Below are positions 36,201 through 47,290 of a DNA stretch of 64,000 nt, in pieces (positions within the stretch are counted from its first letter, which is position 1; every line of letters begins with the position of its first letter). The translations under genes and the position numbers were made by a program. The stretch spans positions 24,761,606-24,825,605 of the forward strand of contig NC_040017.1 of assembly GCF_000972845.2 (NCBI RefSeq), given 5' to 3'. The notes under the pieces are model-generated. The model was not told where the DNA came from. It ran no database searches and saw only the letters and a list, made by a program, of their open reading frames with translations. This stretch comes from Larimichthys crocea. Lineage: Eukaryota; Chordata; Actinopteri; Sciaenidae.

Positions 36201-36920
36201 ATCAAACTGATCAAAGACTGATCCAAATATTTCAGCACTGGAGCAAGTTAAGAGTCCGTATAAACTATTAAGTCCATACTTTTGTGAGCTTTTCCTAGCG
36301 GGATATGAGACTCTGCCCTTCAGCTCGTGGCATTTCTTTGTTCCTCAAATGCAATTATCTTTTCCCATTTGTCTGTTTTTGTTTTCCCAGTCCGTCCCTC
36401 TTACACTCATTTCCTGTTTTGAGCTACACCAGGCTTTTAGCCCCCCCGCCCTCCTTCCCACCACTACCTCCTTCCCATAAGTATGAGTGCATATCTGTTA
36501 TTTACAGCCCCCGGGGGCTACCTGTCATTCTCACCGCTCCATTGTGATCACCATGGTGACACCCAAATTCCACGGAGCAGCAGGTCCTGACCCCCACCCG
36601 CTCCGCCATAAAGCTCTGACCCCTCACCTCCACACCTGGGGATGCAGGTCACAAAACTTATTGCTGTTGATTGCAGAGGAGAAGAGATGTAGACAGAGGC
36701 AGGAAAGAAAAAAGATCTAACTACAAAATCTATCTGAAAACTAAAACGTGAAAAACAGTGACAGCGTATGCAAATATTAAGGTAGAATAGATGTTCATGT
36801 GACTGCCTGCCCCAACACATCTGAAGGCAGCCTGTTGTGTCAGCAGGAGACATGGACATGTGACAAAACGTCAGTATTTGACGCCTCGGGATTAGAACAG
36901 GTTGCAGTAGATTATGTCAA
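33256..36920. other. Intergenic DNA, mostly AT-rich
   Basis: No gene is supported. Short purine and pyrimidine runs and poly-A/T stretches occur. ORFs of up to 144 codons on overlapping strands around 34860-35300 look compositional. Confidence 0.5.
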
Positions 36921-37195
36921 ATTAAAGGAATAATTCAACATCTTGGGAATCTGTCAAGTTTTTCTTTTTCTCATGTTGAGATATTTCCTAGCTTTATGTT
37001 TTTTGTGTGTGTATTTAACTCAAAATATCTGTTGTGTTAGTATGTAAGCTTTAAAGGTGTTGGCGGACAGTTTGTAAGCTTTGGACAGAGCGAGGCTAGC
37101 TGTTTCCCCCCGTTTGCAGTCTTTATGCTAAGCTAAGCTAATGGTTTTCAGCAGCAGTGCATCAGCGTGGTCTTGATCTTCTCATCTACAGTCTA
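36921..37195 (+). mobile_element. Degenerate copy of a fish dispersed repeat
   Basis: It starts ATTAAAGGAATAATTCAACA, TCTTGGGAAT and ends with GGCTAGCTGTTTCCCC, GTCTTTATGCTAAGCTAAGC and GATCTTCTCATCTAC. These blocks, in this order, are the hallmarks of an abundant spiny-rayed fish repeat (aaaggaatagttcaacattttggg ... tttatgctaagctaagc) that I know by sequence but not by name. Confidence 0.7.
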
Positions 37196-40120
37196 CCAAA
37201 TGTTGCACTAGACCTGAGGAAAACAGTGATGCAGCACATTGCATTACATTCTGTTTCTTAAATATCCGAGGATCTGTTTGATCCATGTTTCTGTTTGCAG
37301 TCTTGACTTCAGGTTCACCTCAGTGCATCAGCCTGAATGTGTTTGTACATGTTACTTTGTAATGTGAGCGAACACTTCTCGAGCCTCCTCTCTGAAGCCT
37401 GCGAATATCCAGTTCACCATTGTAGACCCGTGGATACAGCGGCAGCTTAAAGGAGGAGAGACATCCGAAGGTGATAAGAGGCTGGCGTGAACTCGTGACC
37501 TCGTGTGGGAGGTGAAGTTACAGAGTTACAGCCTGACGCTGAGTTTAATCTGTGAGCAAAATCATGAACTGTAAGGATATCATCTAATATCTTCCACTTA
37601 ACACTGGAAAATCACACAGCGGGGGTTTAACTTTCTTCTCAGGGTCTGACTCATGCTGCTACTGTTACTAGAAATGATTATATGTCTGACTGTTAATAAA
37701 GAAAGAAAAAAAAGCTGATCCTGTTCACAGGCGCCGTGTGTGAATGGAGAAGAGACGTACGACTGTTAACATTTAAAGTTTTAAAGTGAATTAACCCTCC
37801 AGCCCCTCCGGCTGTAGTCCTCCATAATTACATGGTTTCACATTTTCCCTTACTCATATTTAGCCATGTAATGGTTTACTCCTGCAAATATTTTGGTCCA
37901 GCTGGCGCTATGGTGTAACAGTAGAAGGGGAGCGCAGTACTGCAGGGGTGCTCTCTTGTCTACTCATGAATGGACTGTGTAACATTGGAGAGAAATCCAG
38001 GAAGACATAATAAAGTTGCAGACAGAGCACATCGGGGACAGAGCGAAAAAGAAACGTGTCACATTTTGGGAGTGAAACGGAAGAAAAATATCGAATTTAT
38101 TTTGGGGGTGTTGATTTTTAAAACAAACCCGTCATAAAAATCCACCCACAGGTACTTTTACACATGTTCAGAGCAATGCAAGACTCTGCTGAAGCGATGT
38201 ATTTCATGATGTTCCACATCTTGTTTCCCCTCCTCCGGTTTCGGGAGTCATGTCTAAACAGAAAGTGATGACAAGAGTGAGATAGAGAGCTTTCTGTGGA
38301 CAGTACACCCTTAAACGCAACATCTATTCAGGTCTATTGTGGCTTCTATCACATGGCACCTTTCTACTTGATTTGTTGCTTAGTGACTGTTAAATATTTG
38401 TGCTTGGTGGTTAGTCTTTGCTGAACATCTCTTTTTTTTTACATCGCGATGCTGTATTGTCTGGTAATAATTATTCATCAAAATAATAAGAATGCACAAG
38501 GTTACAGGACATTAATCATAACATTTTTGTGTGAAATGACCATTTATATGTAGAAAACCAAATGATATTTTTTTATAGATATTAAATTAGGTAAAAAGTA
38601 GCAAAGACACTTATAACCGAGGTACCACACTGAGTTTTTCCCATTACCATAAAGTGTAACCGAAGCTCTTCACCTTGTTATTTAACAGTGTGTTAACCCA
38701 TCTGTTGCGTTCATAAACTTTACAGTCCTGACCAGGAGCTCTTCACAAGCTCTTTCCCCTCTGGAACAACTGGTCAGTCTCGTGGTCCAGATCTAATGAG
38801 GCAGACATTATTGTTGGCTGAGAGACTCGAGCATCGGTCTAACCCATCGTGCCAAGATGCCAGTCTGAATCCTCCGCTGCTGCTTTCCATCTGACTGCCA
38901 TTCTGGCCCGCTCCGCGCCCGTGTGACGCCCACCTGTCCATCACTGTTTGTTTGCCTGTCTTCTGAGCTGTCCACTGTTGGGCCAAACCACACAACCATC
39001 TGCCCTCTGCCTGGCTCCTGTCCTCCGAGACATGGATCATCAAAATGTTATTCTAGTGTAAACCTCAGCAGAACTACTGGAACCCCGGCGCTCTGGCACA
39101 CTCCTGTATTGTCTCGGAGACGTGAGGAGGGAAAGTTTGAAGGAAAACTGTACTGTAAGAGAGATTCCCTCCCTGGGAGGCCTGAAGGCTTCAGGGAGAG
39201 CAGGATGTCAGGTCAGAGGGCCCAGATTCATCTGTTGTAGAAACACTGAGAACACGTGGTCGGACATCACAGCTTCTTCTACACAAGCTATCTGCAACGG
39301 TCATTACTGGTTGTACTTTTAACCTGTTTTACATGTTTTTACTCAGAGGTACACATTTTATTTCTGATGCTTTTCTCACAATTTTTATTCCTAGTTTTGT
39401 TTGTCATCTGTTGCTGCGCTGTGTGTGTTTTTGATGGATTTGTGATTGTGACTACTTCTTTTAATGTGTTTTCAGTTATTCAAACAGCTTTTAGATGATA
39501 ACTTTTGGACATTTTAGTTATTGTTTGCACGTTAAATTTGGTAATCTTTAGCAAATTTCATCTTATTACGACATTTCCTGCACTACTGTTGCACGTTTAG
39601 GATATCAGTTTTGTACTTTCTTATACCGTCTGCATGCCAAACTTTTGTATTGTGGATAAAATGTGGCATGTAGTAACTGTATGCTCACATGAATGTGTTT
39701 TAGAGTCGTCACTTTGACTGATTCCCATGATTCGATGCACAAAAGTCAATTTGTGGTCATCACAGATGACACCGTCTGGTTTACGAAATGATTCATCAGT
39801 GTGACGCAGATGGTAAAGAACATCTCCAACTCTTTTTTTAACCTAAAACCTCTCCATCACCCTCTTTTCACACACTCCTTTTTCTGCAGAGTCTGCTCTC
39901 TCCTCTCCTCTCCTCTCCTCTCTTGTCTTTCTTTGAAAACAGCTTTCAATTTCCTGGGTAGCCGTCTTCAAAGGGAGCGGGTGGGGGGGCTAGGGGCCGA
40001 GTAGGATGCCAGAGGCACAGTGACAGCTGGGAGGCAGGAGACTCCGAGAACAAGATCAGAGGGTTCGAGTTTCTGCCCGCCACAGACACGCTGTCATTCT
40101 CTCAGCTCCTGCCCCTGCTG
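37196..40120. other. Intergenic DNA, AT-rich
   Basis: No gene is supported. A CTCTC pentanucleotide run (39897-39922) is the only clear repeat. Confidence 0.5.
39897..39922. repeat. CTCTC pentanucleotide microsatellite
   Basis: About five perfect TCTCC/CTCTC units. Confidence 0.85.

Positions 40121-40124
<4 letters not shown>

Positions 40125-40164
<40 letters not shown>
40125..40164. repeat. CA microsatellite, 20 units
   Basis: This is the longest dinucleotide run of the window, followed to about 40345 by broken CA/ATACA sequence. Confidence 0.95.
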
Positions 40165-40166
<2 letters not shown>

Positions 40167-42179
40167 CAGACAGAAGTAAAGTCGAACACAAACACGACTA
40201 CTTACATAAATATACAGTTATACACACACACAAACATGTGTGCTTACAAAAGCATACACACAGAGCATGTGCATAAACATAAACCCACAGTTGCTGTACA
40301 TACCTATACACACACACACACACGCACACACACAAGCTGTTAAACAATCATGTACTGTAGCGTTTAAGCCGCGCACATGAACACACATATACAAAGTACT
40401 ACATGCAAACATACAGCTGATTGTTCACCGCAAACTTTCCCAGAAGCACCTGCCCTTCATCCCAGAGCCGGAGGTCTTCTGAGGCTGGAACGCAGGTTGC
40501 AGCATCAAGATTTTATTCCCAGGTGATGATGTAAGTGTTGAAGGAAGAGCGAAAATAATCTTATTCAATTTACATAATGTGTTGACTTTGGAACTGATAC
40601 CATTCTGCTGGAAGGGAACGCAGGACCTTTTCATTGGCAGCCCTCTCGCTCAACACATTTTAGTGATTAATGCACTCAAACTGACTTGAAACATCTGTCC
40701 TGCTTTCTCATCTAACTGTCTTCTGACGCCGCAGTTAGCTCACCCCCTCTATATGGATTTCGGCATTGTCTGCCAGGCAGCGGCTTGGTTGGCCTTCAAA
40801 GCCAGGCCAGGTAATGGCACTTTGGCTCTTGTGTATAAGCTGCCACAAGCTCACAACTATGAAGAGCTTTGAAGATACTGGCGCCACATTACAACAGTAT
40901 CTCTCTACTGTTTAATCATACCTTCCTAGTGGCCTGGAGAGCTCGCTGTGAAGAGAAACAAATTACGTCCTGATAGAACTGGGTAAAGTGATGCCAGGCT
41001 GTTTTGTTGCTGCCTGACGTGTGGCCTGGCAACCCCGTCCAACCCCTGGAGTAAAGTGACATCAGTGACCACAAAGCTCCCGTTTGCACATGAGCAAGGA
41101 GCGGGGGGGGATAAACAGAAGATCTGTTTGGAAAGGCTCAGTGACGCTTTCCTAAGTCTCACCTCAAAAACCAGAGTGTTGACTGATCTTGTATTCCCAG
41201 TGCATCTCGCACTCTCAAGGAAAAATATGCAGGAGTGGCGGAGGAAAGCCTGAGATTGAGTATGAAAGAGAGAGTGAAAGAAAATGAGACAGTAGGGACT
41301 CTGGCTAGAAGAGGGGGGGAGGGAGAAAAAAAAAGGGAGGGTGAGAGAGGGGAGAGGCAGAGTGAGGGAGAAGGAGAAGGGGGGAATGGTCTTTGTTAAT
41401 CCCTCCACATCTGGCTTCTATTAGGATGTGGGGGCCGCTAAAATAATGTTTTTCACCCTACAAGCCTTTCTGTGCTATAAATTACCCACCAGCCACTGTG
41501 CCTTCCTGACTGAAACTCTTTCAGTGAGCCAGTTTTCGTTTCTCAGGCAGTCCACTCAGCTCCTCCCCCTCCTCTTTCTTGCTCTTGTCCTCTCTGCTTT
41601 CTCCATTTCAAAACTCCCTCTTATAACGCCGGTGCAGTAAAAAAAAATAAAAAAAATCAGGCCTTTCTTCCTGTCAGCCTTCCACACTTCCTGTCTGTAC
41701 TCCGCTCTTTATAACTCTGTCGATCTCTGTGCATTTGGATATCTCCGTCTCCAACCTCACGAGTGCATCGTGGCTCATATATAGGCAAACGCGGCGGCGG
41801 AGTGAGACTGCGTTTGGACGGACCAAAAATGTGTCCTCTAGAACATTTCAATGCCGCTACACCATGTTGTAGCGTAAAAAGTCTGAAATGTTGATCTTGG
41901 CTCAGCCCCCATCTGTGACCTCATCACTCATATGTTACTTTGTGATTTGCAAACATCACTGTGCCAATCCAAACCTTTCACTAGGCTGGAAAACAAATGT
42001 CCACGTGTCTTCTCATTTACTGGATATATGTCAAATCCTCTACCGCAGCTTAGATCTCCATTCAAATGCATGTACACATTAAGTTCTGCGCCAGTTCTGA
42101 CTGTCTTCAGTTCAGTAGTGCGTTCAGTATAAGGTTACTAGCACAACATCAAACTATTTTCAATGCAAATCATAATCGA
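40165..42179. other. Intergenic DNA with polypurine tract
   Basis: No gene is supported. A polypurine tract covers 41306-41388. GC-balanced patches at 40735-41045 and 41405-41500 are weak enhancer candidates. Confidence 0.5.
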
Positions 42180-42420
42180 TTAACCCTCCTGTGGTGTTCG
42201 GGTCGATTCTGAACGATTTACAACTTCATAAAATCATAAAAATGTTTTTTTCCCTTGGATTGCCTCCAGGCCTTATGATATCCTCCACAGGCGTTTAAAC
42301 ACACAACATTCCTGATCACCACTTTCATTGAATTTTGAGTGATCTAATCAACTTTGTAACACCTGTGGTGTTCTTGGTCAAAAAAGACCGTACAGACCCC
42401 ACACACACACACACATATTC
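42180..42420. mobile_element. piggyBac-like terminal remnant
   Basis: TTAA at 42180-42183 is followed directly by CCCTCCTGTGGTGTTCGGGT. TTAA plus a CCC-starting end is characteristic of piggyBac-type non-autonomous elements in fish. A second related block, ACCTGTGGTGTTCTTGGTC, lies at 42361 in the same orientation. The opposite terminus is not found, so the copy is truncated or degenerate. Confidence 0.5.
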
Positions 42421-43429
42421 CCCCATGTGAACCACACATCTCAGACTCAAGAATTAAGTGGGGCGTTTATTTATTTATTTTAATATGTATTTAATAATTT
42501 TCCTTATAAACAAACATACAGAAGACAGGGGAATAACAACACAAAAACCAAAAACCCAAACAGAACAATCGGTTCCAGGTAAATGTGACAGGTACATTAT
42601 GCAGTGCAGAGTGAAATACAATGGGACCAAATGTTTTTTTTTAAGTGTCTATCCTTGAAGCAAGTCTTCTGCCTCAGTGGGTACTTCAGCAAAGGACACA
42701 ACACAGACCAGGGACCGTTTCAGTACTTCTGTTTATTTTTAGCTGTTCACAGGCTACACCACTCTCTGCTGCCTGTCTTCAAGCGGCTGCCGCCTCTCTC
42801 TGGTCCAGCAAACTACTCTGTTAAGAAGGGAGAGTGATTGGCTGAACGGATACAGGTGCGCCAATCACTCTCACCTGCCGCTGCTCTCCTGAGCCTTCCC
42901 CACAGCTCTCTCTCTCTGCAGCTGATGCACCACGCCCCCTCCACAATCCTTTGTATATTTACTCCAGTCATCGATGTTCAGCTCTTGTTGGAAACATTGT
43001 CTGCAGCATTAAAGTAAGTAAAGTAAGGCAGGAGAAACTAATGTAATACACCGGTTGATTCTTTCTGCGGCTTTCGTGGTCTTTAAGCTTTAAATGTGGA
43101 TTCAACGCGTCATGTATCACGGTTGAGCTGACAACTTCAGTCTTAGTCGCCAGCGAGGAGCTAGGAGACTAAAAAACCTGTCAGAGTTTGTAGAAATATT
43201 GGATTTAAACATTGTGGGCAACCTTTTATCAGAAATAAAATTAAAGATGCAACATGTTGCCTTATCACCGATGAGTTGTGTCACTTAAGGCAAGTGCTGG
43301 ATAACATATGAGCATGCTGTTTCTCATAGTTAACTATGACTACACCTCAAAGCTACATAAAGTACTACGCTGTCTTGGCATGTGACAAGCTGTCAAACTG
43401 CTCTCCTGTTATTTTCACACTGAACATGA
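42421..43429. other. Intergenic DNA, possibly part of a repeat
   Basis: The stretch holds AT-rich sequence, then a more GC-rich block (42650-42960) with a 13-bp inverted repeat (42830-42872) carrying CCAAT on both strands. The block may be a dispersed repeat. No coding sequence is supported. Confidence 0.45.
42830..42872. repeat. 13-bp inverted repeat with CCAAT cores
   Basis: GAGAGTGATTGGC (42830-42842) and GCCAATCACTCTC (42860-42872) are perfect reverse complements around a 17-base loop. Each arm contains a CCAAT/ATTGG core. Confidence 0.9.
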
Positions 43430-43960
43430 CCTTAAGTCTAGATCTGTGGCCCATTTCAGTCTCTCAGCGGTGAGACGGTCAGCCAGGTCTGATCTGTCAG
43501 AGGTTCATCACCTCCAGGGTTAAGCAGAGTTCAATGTGCAGAGGTGCATAAAAGCAGTGAGCTCGCATGTATGGAGCTGGAGACATGAGGTCTATCGGTC
43601 GGTGAGACAGCCGGGTCAGGGCCTTGAGGAGGAGGAGGGAGGCTAGTTGGAAGGGGTGAAGGGCGGCAGGTCAGTGCCTCTTCACCAGTAACACCAATTA
43701 GATAAATAAGAGCTGACAGCCTAGAGGATGAAAGGGAGAGGATTGACTAATGCATGAATTCAAGTGGTAACGATGAACTGGCCGAACCTGATTTTATAGC
43801 CATTAAGCACCTGTTTTAGGAGGGCAGCTGGTCCTGCCAGGAGGCCGAGGCTTCCCCAGGTGATCCCCGATACCCGGGCACATATGCTCTGAAACCAGAG
43901 CCATACAGGCTGGAGCACCCTCAGGCTTTGATGATCACGAGAGGAATGCTTTCACAGATC
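43430..43960. promoter_or_regulatory. Weak candidate regulatory element
   Basis: This is a GC-balanced, repeat-free stretch with CAGGTGA and CAGCTGG E-boxes near 43827-43865. It is supported by texture only. Confidence 0.25.
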
Positions 43961-45800
43961 AAACAGAGTACAGTAAACCAGCATACTGTCAGTCGCTTAT
44001 GGACGATGACGTATGGAGGATTTCGTTACAAATCAAATCAAAATTAGACCTGAAAGAAGTTCTCACCACAAGCGACACCTCGCCCTCGCTTCACAGGTAC
44101 TCTGTGAGCATCATCGAGAGAAAAACTGTCATATTCACGAGGAGAAAAATGGAGGTATCGCGTATCTACTGAGCATGATTTATGTGCTATAATGTGGTGG
44201 CGTATGGCAGCGTCAACTCAACTTTGGATTGTTTGAAGTCATCCTGAGAAACAACAGGATCGTATGAGCCTGGAAAGGGGAATGTACGGACATATTTCAG
44301 CACGGTGTAATTCAAGCCGGTCACGGCCTATCATGTGGATGGAGTGGATGTCATCCCTGTGCGGGTACCCATTGTGTCAACGGGCCCTTTGCCACATACT
44401 TCGATGTGCCCCCTGTCTCTTCTGTCTGTCTCTCCATTACTCCATCCCATAATTACCTTCTGCACTTCACTCAGTGAACCCAATCCTTCCTTTGCTTGTC
44501 TGCCAATTCCTCAGATGTTCAGAGAGAGCCATGTCATTAGCCTGCTGAGATGGGCTGGCCAGAGGATTGACTGTCTGGACCGCTCTTACAGAGCCGTCTG
44601 GTTCAGTCCCACAGACTATGTGTCTGTTTGCACAAATAAAATGTAACACTGGCCTTCAAAACAACTCTGGATCTCACAGTCTTTGATTTATTATGCATGA
44701 GTTGGATTTCTGTGGTCTGATTATCTCGTATTGGAAAACTGCTGCTGTTATGTCTATCTGCTCGCATGACGCCTGCGTATCCTCAGGCTGTCAGAGTTTA
44801 TCTCAGCTTAGAGCGAGTATGTCTAGATAAGAGATGAGTAACAAGATAGACGGTCTGAGTGCTGATGCTTGCACATGAGAGCCGGCTCACCGGGACCCGG
44901 CCTTCGAATTCCAGCATGGGAATATCCCAATTTATCCCGTGAAAAGTGAGGAGAGAAAGGACGCAAACAAGCTTTCAAAGAGCGATGTAGATGTATGTCA
45001 ACCATGCACAGGATACTAAACCCCACGTCATTTTTCTGTCATGATCCATGGGATTATTTGTATGGAGGTGGGGTGTGTGTGAGGGGGTATGAACAGGGGA
45101 GGCTATTCCTCCACGCAGGGGTCTAAGATATCAAAGCCAGAGGGCTGTGGGGAGGATGGAGAGGGTGGATGCAGCAGGAGGGTTTTGGGGTGGTGGGGGT
45201 TGGCTTTTGTTCCAACCCCTCCACCAGGATCCCCTGAAAAGATCACCGAGCAGGCCGATTCGTCACGGCTCCGAGCTCTTCCCTGTGATTGGTTATGCCA
45301 GGCGAGCAGATGTTGGAGCTGCAGCAGGGGGTTCGGACGATTCCAGCTCCTCACTCTCACACCACGGGACGGTCTCACAGCACCAGCAGCTCTCAAACAC
45401 AACCTGCTGAAGCTGAAGGGGCCCGCGGGCTCACAACACACACACACATACCACTCGCTCGGGTGATTCTCAAAGGCGGACGCACACTCAGTGCTGTTCA
45501 CTTCTGTTTCCTTACATCAAAGATAAACATAAGTGCTTCCCCGTGAACGATGTTTGCTTCTGAAATGTATTATGGGTGTTAACTGAGCGTGTGTGAATCC
45601 ACTTCAAGGTGCTATTAGAAAAACTAAACATCTCGTCATGGGGTCACAGCTTTATTCCTCCTTGATAATGGATTACAAAATGCACATCGAGCTGCTGCTC
45701 TCGACGGCCCCAGTGATTGACATCCATGTTATTTACAATAACTTCAATATGCACCTTTTTATGTACATCCTTGTACTATTGGGAGTTGCAAGAAGACAGA
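43961..45800. other. Intergenic DNA
   Basis: No gene is supported. Overlapping ORFs on both strands at about 45090-45500 reflect GC-rich composition. They show no recognised domain. Confidence 0.5.
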
Positions 45801-45834
45801 TGACCTTGCGAGGCAGCTGAACCCGCAAGGTCAT
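45800..45834. promoter_or_regulatory. Inverted nuclear-receptor half-sites flanking an E-box
   Basis: ATGACCTTGCG (45800-45810) and CGCAAGGTCAT (45824-45834) form a perfect 11-bp inverted repeat. Each arm is an AGGTCA half-site with the GCA extension typical of monomer-binding receptors. The 13-bp centre contains CAGCTG (45814-45819), an E-box. It may be a composite regulatory site or simply a hairpin. Confidence 0.45.
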
Positions 45835-45949
45835 GCAATCAGGCAGGAATCCATCTTGCCAGGCTTCCAGCTTCTGTCTCAAACACAGTGATCACAGAGC
45901 AATCAGCATCTTACAGCATGAGGTATGATTGTGGTTTATTGCGAGGTGT

Positions 45950-46480
45950 GTGTGATTAGCGTTGGCACAAAAAGCAACAATGGTGGCTAACATGACTTAT
46001 ATCAGAGCTGGAGAGTATTTCTTCATCGACAGAGGAGCAAAGAGCAGCACTGAATGTTTTTCTTGATAAGAAAAGATCAGTTTCGTTCTTCCTCTGGCTG
46101 CCTTTGATAAGTTCTACCTTTGGTTTGATTGGTGGAAGTTCGCCCATGATAAACTGTGATAGACAGATGCTTCATCCAATCACATGGCCTTTTCTGAAAG
46201 CGTCTGCCCTTTTCCAAACAGTTTCCAATGATGACTTCCCAGATGGTTCTCTATAACAAATCTAGCGTGGTCACGTTTGTTGTTACCGTGCTGGGAATTT
46301 TTATAAATTTTTGTTTGCCGATCTAGCATGATCGAGCATTTCTTCACTGACAGCAGAGGAAAGAACGACACAGAAAGCTTTTCCTAATGAAAACTATGTT
46401 TTCGCTTTCGAGTTTGACGTATGTCATAGATGGTTCTGCATAACAAATCATCTGGCATGGAAACGTTGGAACACAGTTAC
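45950..46480 (+). mobile_element. Dispersed repeat with two diverged units and helicase-like coding fragments
   Basis: Two related units begin near 46019 and 46338 (TTTCTTCATCGACAG and TTTCTTCACTGACAG). Both later carry GATGGTTCT and ATAACAAATC. The first unit translates from 46032 as EEQRAALNVFLDKK. This resembles the stretch before the Walker A loop of RecQ-type helicase ORFs found in fish repeats. The reading frame decays after that and no helicase is encoded. The identity is from recall and needs a search. Confidence 0.45.
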
Positions 46481-46899
46481 TCCGCTGAAATCATCAGATC
46501 TGAAGTTATTGGATTGATGTATGTGTTGATTCCTAAATCTTAAATCTGACATCGTACCTCTTGAGATATTGAAGAGGAAACTGTTGTTATGTTCTGTGAG
46601 CTGTCCATCACCGTTACTTGAACATAAATTGAAGAACTAAAGCTATGAGTGATTGTTTAAATAAAAAAAAATATTTAAAAAACTCTTTATTTGTTCCCAC
46701 AAAAGTGAAGTTGTGTGCAGGATGTCACTGTTAAAGTTCACTTTAATAACTTCTCAGTCTTAAGTAAAGCAAAGAATAACTTCTTTCACCCAGCGTTATG
46801 TTCAGTGCGGTTTATCATGTCTCTTCTTCAACAGAGCTAACTCCTCAAGATAAAAGAAAAAAAGATGCCTCAAGGTTAATATTCAGACCTAACCCCTAT
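46481..46899. other. AT-rich intergenic DNA
   Basis: Nothing recognisable is seen beyond short A runs. Confidence 0.6.
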
Positions 46900-47290
46900 T
46901 TGAGTGAACTAATTAGTGTGATTAGTGTAGGGATTACTTGTCTGTGTGTCATTTGAGCGATCCTGTTTCCCGTCCCCGTTGCTCTGTAGCTCTTTATCCC
47001 TATCTTTAGCTCCTCTGCTACAGCAGATAAGAGTACATAGTCTTGTGATGCAGACCCTGCTGAATCCTCGGCTTGGAGAGGCAATGAGTTCTGCAATTTG
47101 GGCAGGAATTGTAATTGCTCTGCTTTGCATCAACAGACTGATGCATGCTGAAGGGTCTGGGTCCCATACAAAATCTTTCTGGCAGAGTTAAAGAGGCAGA
47201 TATGCTATCTGGAAAAATCTGCAGGCTCTGGAGCTGAAAACAGTTCCCATACTGTCCCTCCTCGGCTTGGCTGAAGCTGCAGAGTAAATG
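46900..47290. promoter_or_regulatory. Candidate conserved non-coding element
   Basis: This is a repeat-free, evenly mixed block. It opens with GAACTAATTAGTGTGATTAG (46906-46925), which contains a palindromic TAATTA, and continues with GGCAGGAATTGTAATTGC (about 47100) and CTTTGCATCAAC, an octamer-like ATGCAAAG on the minus strand (near 47123). The homeodomain/POU combination suggests an enhancer. Confidence 0.4.

Noticed and set aside
40125..40345. CRISPR-like array
   Set aside because: Repeats are CA microsatellite and derived sequence, without regular spacers.
45089..45546. Three overlapping frames of 85-132 codons
   Set aside because: Both strands and several frames are open together in GC-rich DNA; no recognised residues or splice support.
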